From Nonomuraea cypriaca (GTDB lineage: Bacteria; Actinomycetota; Actinomycetes; Streptosporangiales; Streptosporangiaceae): a DNA stretch of 35,291 nt. Below are positions 30,450-35,291 of the stretch, piece after piece (the first letter of the stretch is position 1; each line of letters opens with the position of its first letter). Where the stretch lies: the NCBI RefSeq assembly GCF_015645445.1, contig NZ_JADOGI010000106.1:1-35291 (forward strand). The letters run 5' to 3'. The notes beneath the pieces were generated by a model that was given only the letters and a program-made list of their open reading frames with translations, was not told where the DNA came from and ran no database searches. The translations under genes were made by a program, and so were the position numbers.

Positions 30450-30474
30450 ATGACCACCCAGGCGGGGTGGTCAT
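30450..30474. repeat. Perfect short hairpin downstream of the whiB-like gene
   Basis: ATGACCACCC and GGGTGGTCAT form a perfect 10-bp stem around a 5-base loop. It lies between the large inverted repeat and the DinB-like gene start and could be a terminator; no T-tract is adjacent. Confidence 0.7.
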
Positions 30475-30489
30475 GTTCGCTGATGGGCC

Positions 30490-30574
30490 TGATCAGGCAG
30501 TTGTCCCGACCGGGTTCGCCAGAGCCTGGACATGGATGGCCAGGCTCCGGTTCATCGGGACAACTGCGTGATCA
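30490..30574. repeat. Large inverted repeat after the whiB-like gene
   Basis: TGATCA plus GCAGTTGTCCCGA (30490-30509) pairs with TCGGGACAACTGC plus TGATCA (30555-30574), broken by a single G/G mismatch, giving a 20-base outer stem. Inside, ACCGG/CCGGT and AGCCTGG/CCAGGCT form further stems, so the 85-base unit can fold into one long hairpin. It begins 33 bases beyond the whiB-like stop codon and may be its terminator, but it is larger and more elaborate than most. Confidence 0.85.
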
Positions 30575-30606
30575 CGCGATGAATGGTGACGCTGCGGGGT
30601 GTGGTG

Positions 30607-30918
30607 TCAGGCGGCGGAGATGCCGGCGCTGGCGGCGCGGCGCATGCGACGGCGACGCTCGGAGGCGCGCTCGTCCTCGTTCAGACCGCCCCACGTGCCG
30701 TACTTCTCGGGTCGGGACAGCGCGTAGTCAAGGCACTCGTTACGGACGGGGCACTGGGCGCAGATCGCCTTGGCCTTCCGCTCACGTACGTCACGCTCGG
30801 GCTGCCGCTCCCCATCGGGGCCGAAGAAGAGCACGAGGTCCTCACCCCGGCACGCGGCATCATCCTGCCAACCCCAGCTGGGGCGCGGGCGGGCGAGCTG
30901 CCGACGTACCTGAGACAT
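30607..30918 (-). CDS. WhiB-like iron-sulfur transcriptional regulator
   Basis: A 103-residue Wbl-family protein. The four cluster cysteines are C23, C53, C56 and C62 in the pattern C-x29-C-x2-C-x5-C (AACRGED, then CAQCPVRNEC). The turn GTWGG is at 74-78, and the C-terminus is basic (RRRRMRRAAS). Wbl proteins bind a [4Fe-4S] cluster, respond to redox or NO and act through the housekeeping sigma factor. The ATG at 30918 with GAAGGTGG upstream is preferred over an extended frame. The exact Wbl subgroup cannot be assigned without alignment. Confidence 0.93.
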   Translation of the reverse strand: MSQVRRQLARPRPSWGWQDDAACRGEDLVLFFGPDGERQPERDVRERKAKAICAQCPVRNECLDYALSRPEKYGTWGGLNEDERASERRRRMRRAASAGISAA

Positions 30919-31018
30919 GAGAAAACCACCTTCGTGAGAGGTATTTCGGTAATTGAGCCGCATTGGACGCTTTTGGCGTCACTGTTCCAACGCAACGACG
31001 AGCCGTGATGTTCCCTGT

Positions 31019-31933
31019 TCAGGCGAGGGCGGGCGTGGTGTACCGCACAGGCGCGAGCCTGTCCAGCGAAACCAGCCGGTAGGAGGTGATCGTCTCGGCG
31101 CAAGCCGTACCACACGGCGTTTTGAACGCCGATGGCTCAACCACAACCTGGAACCGGACGTCTCCGCAGCGCACGATGGCTTCGGTGACGTCGCCGTCCG
31201 ACCTGGAGGATTCCACGGCCACCGCGCCGACAGAGCGCTCTCCCGTATGGGCTCGGGCGAAGTGCTCGACGGCTTGCAATGGCTCAGGGATGCCTGCGCG
31301 TCCCCGGTAGCGGTCGAGAATGACCTCGCCCGACCGGTACGCGTTAGCCGCTGCCAGTGCAGCAGCCTGAGACATGCTGCCGTAGAAAATTCCGTGTGGC
31401 AAGCACACGAGGTTGGCGGCGTAGCGATCGCCGCCAACGTGTGACGTTTCCCACACTCTGTCCGGCAAAGATTCGGCCAGTGACCGAGCGAGGGGTAGTC
31501 CAATGCGGGCGCAGCACGCATTGCGCTTGGCGTGCGTGCAGACCAGAAATACCGGCTCGTCTTCAAGTATGCAGGACTCCGGGACCACTCCGGCCACCAG
31601 CGCGTCCAGGTCAAGATCGTCAGGACCTGCGATGACGCCGCCCGCCAACCAGGGACGATCGCCTGCGGCGTAGGCCACTAGCACACGGATTCCCTGCTCC
31701 CGCGCGCGGGTCCGCCGTCCTGGACGGCGGATCAACTGGGGCCTGATACCGCGTTCGAGTGCCCGGCGGACGAGTTCCGAGATTTTTTCAGGAAGTTCGA
31801 AGCTTTCCAGGTGCGAGGGCCAGGCGCCGGTGTATTCGACGAGCAGCCAGAGCCGGGCTCCCACGGTGGCGCTGGCCATCGTGGGCACCTGCCCGGTGTG
31901 GCATCCGGCCGGATGCTCGCAGCTCCTCGCCAA
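31019..31933 (-). CDS. Sucrase/ferredoxin-like (thioredoxin-fold) protein, iron-regulated
   Basis: A 304-residue protein of the sucrase/ferredoxin-like family (thioredoxin-fold proteins related to yeast Apd1 and Aim32). The conserved cluster-binding region has C132, H134, C140 and C141 in CTHAKRNACCARIG and H165 in TSHVGGDRYAAN. Family members bind a [2Fe-2S] cluster with Cys and His ligands. The TTG start at 31933 is supported by AAGGAAGGGG 8 bases upstream and includes Cys5 and Cys11. An iron box lies 27 bases upstream, so expression under iron limitation is likely, with a role in iron reduction or release being inference. Confidence 0.85.
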   Translation of the reverse strand: MARSCEHPAGCHTGQVPTMASATVGARLWLLVEYTGAWPSHLESFELPEKISELVRRALERGIRPQLIRRPGRRTRAREQGIRVLVAYAAGDRPWLAGGVIAGPDDLDLDALVAGVVPESCILEDEPVFLVCTHAKRNACCARIGLPLARSLAESLPDRVWETSHVGGDRYAANLVCLPHGIFYGSMSQAAALAAANAYRSGEVILDRYRGRAGIPEPLQAVEHFARAHTGERSVGAVAVESSRSDGDVTEAIVRCGDVRFQVVVEPSAFKTPCGTACAETITSYRLVSLDRLAPVRYTTPALA

Positions 31934-31959
31934 CGCCGGAACCCCTTCCTTGATCCGAA

Positions 31960-31978
31960 TTAGGTAAGACTAACCTAA
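31960..31978 (-). promoter_or_regulatory. DtxR/IdeR-type iron box
   Basis: TTAGGTAAGACTAACCTAA matches the 19-bp IdeR/DtxR/DmdR consensus (TTAGGTTAGSCTAACCTAA) at all but two positions, and its two arms differ at one base. It is 27 bases upstream of the sucrase/ferredoxin-like gene, the position of a repressor site, and 14 bases beyond the glpD stop. Repression by Fe(II)-loaded DtxR-family regulator is the expected effect. Confidence 0.88.
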
Positions 31979-31991
31979 CGGATCGGCTGGG

Positions 31992-33521
31992 TCAGACGTG
32001 GGGCATCCGCTCAAGTACGTCCCGTGTCGCGGCCAGCGCCCGGTCCCTGTCCTCCTTGACCAGGCCGATCCTGGTCCTCCTGTCCAGCAGGTCGTCCTCG
32101 TCGAGCGCGCCCTCGTGCGCCGCCGACCAGAGCAGCTCGCCCTTGGTGACGCCGAGCCCGACCTCCTCCGGGTGCGCCTTGACGAGTTCGTGTACGGCCC
32201 CCGCCTCGCTGCCGTAGCGCTCGGCCAGGCGTGCCGGGACGCCCTCCGGCTGCGGGCCCGCGCCCACGAGCGGGATCTCACGCGTACGGCTCCCGCCCGC
32301 GCGGAGCCCCCTGGACGCGACCGCGCGATCCACCGCGTCCTCGGCCATGCGGCGATATGTCGTGAGCTTGCCCCCGACCACGGTGACCACGCCGCCGTCC
32401 GACAGCACCGCGTGCCTCCTGGACAGGTCCGCCGTACGGCCGTCGGCCGCCAGAAGGGGCCTGAGGCCCGCGTACGCGCCCGCGACCGCCTCAGGGGTCA
32501 CCTGAGTCCCGACGACCCCGTTCAGTACCTCCAGGAGCGCTCTGACGTCCTTCTCGGGCGCTTCGGGGACGTCGGGCACCGGCCCGTCCACCGGTTCGTC
32601 CGTGAGGCCGACGTGGACGCGGCCGTCGCGCTGGGGGAGCACGAGCGCGAACCGGCCGGACTCGCCGGGCATCGGCAGGTGCATCCCGGCGATGAGTCCT
32701 GGCAGGGTCCCTGGCCGCAGTACGAGGTGTGTGCCCCGCGAGGGCCGCAGCCGTACCTCCGGGTCCAGTGAGCCCGCCCACACGCCCGTCGCGTTTATCA
32801 CCGCGTCGGCGCGGATGGCGAACTCCTCGCCCGTCAGCTCGTCGCGCACCTCGGCGCCCAGGTCCGTGAGCCGCAGGGCGCGGCAGCGGGTCAGCACGCG
32901 GGCTCCGTACGCGGCGGCGGTCCTGGCGATCGCCACCACGAGCCTGGCGTCGTCGAGCAGCCGGCCGTCCCACGACAGCAGCGCGCCGCGCAGGCCGTCC
33001 GCGTTCAGTACGGGCGCGATCGTGTGCGCCCGTGCCGCGTTGAGCCGCGTGGGTCCCGGCAGCAGGCGGCGCGGCGTGCGGGCGGCCGTGCGCAGGCCGT
33101 CGCCGAGCCGGTAGCCCGCCATCAGGACCGCCGCCCGCCGCCGCGAGACCGCCCCGGTCAGCGGCAGCACGTACGGGTGCGCCTTCACCAGGTGCGGAGC
33201 GGTCGTGCGGAGCAGGATCCCGCGCTCGACCGCGCTCTCGTACGCGACGTCGATCTGACCCCTGGCCAGGTAGCGCAGGCCGCCGTGGATCATCTTGGAG
33301 CTCCACCTGGACGTCCCGAACGCGAGGTCCTGCGCGTCGATCGCGGCCACGCTCAGCCCGCGGGAGGCGGCGTCGAGCGCGGCGCCGGCCCCGGTCGCCC
33401 CCAGCCCCACCACCAGCACGTCCACCCGCTCCTCCGCGACCTCGCGCAGCTCGCGGGCCCGTCTGCCGGCGTTCAGCGAGCTCCCGGCGACCGGGGCGGC
33501 GGTTCGTTTCCTCTTAGCCAA
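31992..33521 (-). CDS. glpD: Glycerol-3-phosphate dehydrogenase (FAD)
   Basis: A 509-residue flavoprotein that oxidises sn-glycerol 3-phosphate to dihydroxyacetone phosphate and passes electrons to quinone. The FAD fingerprint VLVVGLGATGAGAALDAASRG is near residue 36. The conserved blocks FGTSRWSSKMIHGGLRYLA, INATGVWAG and VVTVVGGKLTTYRRMAEDAVD follow, and the C-terminal domain is DAO_C. The start is TTG at 33521, preceded by GGAGG at good distance, overlapping the tetR 3' end by 8 bases, so it is coupled to the TetR-type gene. No terminator separates it from the downstream iron-box gene. Confidence 0.93.
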   Translation of the reverse strand: MAKRKRTAAPVAGSSLNAGRRARELREVAEERVDVLVVGLGATGAGAALDAASRGLSVAAIDAQDLAFGTSRWSSKMIHGGLRYLARGQIDVAYESAVERGILLRTTAPHLVKAHPYVLPLTGAVSRRRAAVLMAGYRLGDGLRTAARTPRRLLPGPTRLNAARAHTIAPVLNADGLRGALLSWDGRLLDDARLVVAIARTAAAYGARVLTRCRALRLTDLGAEVRDELTGEEFAIRADAVINATGVWAGSLDPEVRLRPSRGTHLVLRPGTLPGLIAGMHLPMPGESGRFALVLPQRDGRVHVGLTDEPVDGPVPDVPEAPEKDVRALLEVLNGVVGTQVTPEAVAGAYAGLRPLLAADGRTADLSRRHAVLSDGGVVTVVGGKLTTYRRMAEDAVDRAVASRGLRAGGSRTREIPLVGAGPQPEGVPARLAERYGSEAGAVHELVKAHPEEVGLGVTKGELLWSAAHEGALDEDDLLDRRTRIGLVKEDRDRALAATRDVLERMPHV

Positions 33522-34023
33522 GGTAGGCCTCCAGCAGGGCGGCGAGCTCGGCGTCGAGCTCGTCCAGCGTCACGGGGTCGAGCATGGTGGGCGCGGACAG
33601 CAGGAACGACTGGGCGACCAGCAGCACCGCCCTGGCCTTGCGCGGATCGCCGACGGCCGGCTCCAGCGCCTCGAGGATGGCCTCGTGGCCGGCGCCGCGC
33701 CGGTCGAGCAGGTAGGGCAGGAGCAGCTCGGGATCCGCCTCCACGATCTTGCGCCACAACGGGTGCGCGCGGAGCCCCCGGACCCCGCCGACCACCGCGC
33801 GCACCGGGTCCGACATGTCCAGCGCGGCGACCACGCGCACCCATTCCCTGGTCATCAGGTCCATGACGAGGGTGCGTACGTCGGGCCAGTGCCGGTAGAT
33901 CGTCATCCGCGACACGCCCGCCCGGCGGGCCACGTCCGTGAGCGTGGTCCTGCGGACCCCGTACGCCAGGACGCAGTCGCGGGCGGCGTCCAGCACGCCC
34001 TCATTGTGACGGATCGACGTCAT
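33514..34023 (-). CDS. TetR-family transcriptional regulator
   Basis: A 169-residue regulator. The helix-turn-helix is TTLTDVARRAGVSRMTIYRHWPDVRTLV (about residues 26-55), followed by a helical ligand domain. It is co-transcribed with glpD and divergent from an FAD-linked oxidase with only 31 bases between the start codons. A TACACT sequence 7 bases before the ATG (minus strand) could be a -10 box that makes the mRNA leaderless. Control of glycerol-phosphate or lipid-linked oxidation is inferred from position. Confidence 0.88.
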   Translation of the reverse strand: MTSIRHNEGVLDAARDCVLAYGVRRTTLTDVARRAGVSRMTIYRHWPDVRTLVMDLMTREWVRVVAALDMSDPVRAVVGGVRGLRAHPLWRKIVEADPELLLPYLLDRRGAGHEAILEALEPAVGDPRKARAVLLVAQSFLLSAPTMLDPVTLDELDAELAALLEAYLG

Positions 34024-34031
34024 ATGTCACA
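34005..34031. promoter_or_regulatory. Candidate TetR operator between divergent genes
   Basis: TGTGAC (34005-34010) and GTCACA (34026-34031) form a dyad with GACGTC palindromic at the centre (34016-34021). It overlaps the first codons of tetR and the short gap to the oxidase gene, so one bound dimer could govern both directions. Confidence 0.4.
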
Positions 34032-34054
34032 GTGTAAGCATGCCTGGAGAACCC

Positions 34055-35291
34055 ATGTCGTGGTCGGGCTGGGGCGACCCCGCCAAGGCCCGTGAGCTGC
34101 CCGAGCAGATCCGCGCGCTGCTGCGCGACCTCCTGGGCGTGCGCGCGCCCGGCGCCCCCGCCGCCACCCTGGAGTCGGTGCGGCTGCCGCCCGCTGCCCT
34201 GCCAGGGGCGCTGCTCGATGCGCTCGCGGGGATCGCCGGCGCCGGGCACGTGCTGACCACGCACGAGGCCAGGGTCCGCCACACGCGCGGCAAGTCCACG
34301 CCCGACCTGCTGCGGATGCGGGCAGGTGACGGCTCGGACGCGCCCGACGCGGTGGTGCTGCCAGGCTCGCACGAGGAGGTGGCCGAGCTGCTGCGGCTGT
34401 GCTCCGCGGAGCGGGTCGCGGTCGTGCCGTTCGGCGGCGGGACCTCGGTGGTGGGCGGGCTCGCGGCCGCCCGCGCGGGCTTCGCCGGCGTGGTCGCGCT
34501 GGACCTCGCCAGGCTCGACCGGTTGCGGTCCGTGGACGTGGAGTCGATGGTGGCCGAGTTCGAGCCGGGGGTGCGGGCTCCCGACGCCGAGCGGCTGCTC
34601 GCCGGGCACGGGCTGACGCTGGGGCACTTCCCCCAGTCGTACGAGTACGCCACGCTCGGCGGTTTCGCCGCGGCCCGCTCCAGCGGCCAGGCCTCCGCCG
34701 GGTACGGCCGCTTCGACGACATGGTCGTCGGCCTCACCGTGGCGACCCCGTCGGGCACGCTCGACCTCGGCCGCGCCCCCAAGTCGGCGGCCGGGCCCGA
34801 CCTGCGGCAGCTCGTCCTGGGCTCTGAGGGCGTCTTCGGCGTCATCACCTCGCTGCGGCTGCGGGTGCGGCGGGCTCCGGCCGTGCGGCGTTACGAGGGG
34901 TGGCGGTTCGCGTCGTTCGCGGCGGGTTCCGCGGCCATGCGGGCGCTCGCCCAGGAGGGGCCGCTGCCGACTGTGCTGAGGCTGTCGGACGAGACCGAGA
35001 CCATGATCGGGCTGGCCAAGCCCGACGAGATCGGCTCAGGCGGCTCAGGCTGCCTCCTGATCGCCGGCTACGAAAGCTCCCCGGCCGACGAGCGTGCGCC
35101 CCACGAAGGGGGCTCAGAAGAGCCTCCGGCACCGGCTCCAGCACAGGCACCGGCTCCAGCACAGGCACCGGCTCCGGCTCCGGCACAGGCATCGGCTTTG
35201 GCTTTGGGTTCGGTGGAGGGGGGGCGGACGGGCGTGGCCGCTGTGCTGGCGCGGCTGGGTGGCGAGCCGCTGGGGGTGGAGCCGGGGGAGG
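34055..35291 (+). CDS. FAD-linked oxidase (AGPS/GlcD-like), 3' end missing
   Basis: A FAD-binding oxidoreductase of the VAO/PCMH fold, resembling alkyldihydroxyacetonephosphate synthase-like and glycolate-oxidase-like proteins; at least 412 residues, cut by the window end. The FAD PP-loop PFGGGTSVVGG lies near residue 130, and GHFPQSYEYATLGGFAAARSSGQASAGYGRFDD and GSEGVFGVITS are typical substrate/FAD blocks. The ATG at 34055 (TGGAGAA upstream, MSWSGWGDP start) is preferred over 34040. Residues about 350-390 are an Ala/Pro-rich insertion built from 18-bp repeats, unusual in this family. The pairing with glpD and a TetR regulator suggests a role in glycerol-phosphate/ether-lipid type metabolism. 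Confidence 0.85.
   Translation, partial: MSWSGWGDPAKARELPEQIRALLRDLLGVRAPGAPAATLESVRLPPAALPGALLDALAGIAGAGHVLTTHEARVRHTRGKSTPDLLRMRAGDGSDAPDAVVLPGSHEEVAELLRLCSAERVAVVPFGGGTSVVGGLAAARAGFAGVVALDLARLDRLRSVDVESMVAEFEPGVRAPDAERLLAGHGLTLGHFPQSYEYATLGGFAAARSSGQASAGYGRFDDMVVGLTVATPSGTLDLGRAPKSAAGPDLRQLVLGSEGVFGVITSLRLRVRRAPAVRRYEGWRFASFAAGSAAMRALAQEGPLPTVLRLSDETETMIGLAKPDEIGSGGSGCLLIAGYESSPADERAPHEGGSEEPPAPAPAQAPAPAQAPAPAPAQASALALGSVEGGRTGVAAVLARLGGEPLGVEPGE
35129..35192 (+). repeat. 18-bp tandem repeats inside the FAD-linked oxidase gene
   Basis: GCACCGGCTCCAGCACAG occurs at 35129-35146 and 35147-35164, followed by an expanded variant. It encodes an alternating Ala/Pro/Gln linker within the oxidase and represents a recent in-frame expansion. 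Confidence 0.85.

Larger units (their letters stand above)
30219..30606. other. Non-coding stretch between two leftward genes
   Basis: About 390 bases without a recognisable gene, lying after the whiB-like gene and before the DinB-like gene (both minus strand). It holds two inverted repeats listed separately (30450-30474 and 30490-30574), short A/C-rich words such as GAACATGG repeated nearby (30378, 30440), and no convincing ORF. Confidence 0.6.

Noticed and set aside
30490..30574. Insertion sequence or complete transposon
   Set aside because: Terminal inverted repeats exist, but only 45 bases lie between them and there is no transposase or target-site duplication that I can see.
30583..31008. 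Plus-strand ORF opposite the whiB-like gene
   Set aside because: It is antisense to the four-cysteine Wbl domain and has no independent support.

Overview
The window is very GC-rich and densely coding. It carries several actinomycete signatures: a WhiB-family protein, a WhiJ-like regulator with its DUF397 and ATP-binding partners, a mycothiol-dependent-isomerase-type (DinB/MDMPI) protein, a DtxR/IdeR-type iron box, apparently leaderless promoters and many ATGA stop/start overlaps. A filamentous actinomycete, possibly of the Streptosporangiaceae (Nonomuraea-like), fits best. That placement is inferred from gene content, not from a marker gene.

Layout, left to right. 58-5067: a beta-lactamase-fold serine hydrolase, a secreted histidine-rich repeat protein, a strong bidirectional terminator, an ankyrin/HEAT repeat protein and a DUF1707 protein. 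5079-8646 (minus strand): an assimilatory sulfate reduction operon. Its order is a cysteine-containing leader peptide on an apparently leaderless promoter, sulfite reductase (sir), a 56-residue zinc-ribbon protein, APS reductase (cysH) and a sirohydrochlorin ferrochelatase that supplies siroheme. A second small Cys-rich ORF lies just upstream. 8897-11120: a second serine hydrolase followed by a MerR regulator, with a MerR-type operator over its promoter. 11213-14144: a YccF protein, a YihY/BrkB membrane protein and glyA. A ZTP (pfl) riboswitch precedes glyA, and a terminator and a 15-bp tandem array follow it.

14319-23797 is the most unusual accessory block: a divergent uptake and catabolism locus. 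Leftward run IclR regulator, serine hydrolase and amidohydrolase. Rightward run a peptide-type ABC transporter (binding protein, two permeases, two ATPases) with a threonine-synthase-like PLP enzyme inserted between permease and ATPase genes. Most neighbouring genes overlap by 1-4 bases. The binding-protein gene carries a single-base frameshift in this sequence. I infer uptake, hydrolysis and PLP-dependent breakdown of a small amide or peptide, perhaps containing D-amino acids or cell-wall material.

24007-27650: an ECF sigma factor with its zinc anti-sigma factor, then divergent rsgA preceded by a possible short leader ORF, a phosphoribosyltransferase and a tandem duplication of a gene's 3' end. 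27624-29476: an ATP-binding protein, WhiJ-like regulator and DUF397 set with a shared candidate operator. 29574-35291: an MDMPI/DinB-like protein, a large inverted repeat, a whiB-like gene, a sucrase/ferredoxin-like protein downstream of an iron box, glpD, a TetR regulator and a divergent FAD-linked oxidase cut by the window end.

A recurring theme is short tandem duplication, both at gene 3' ends (glyA, the ATP-binding protein) and inside coding regions (histidine-rich protein, first serine hydrolase, FAD oxidase). No tRNA, rRNA, CRISPR array, insertion sequence or prophage gene was recognised.
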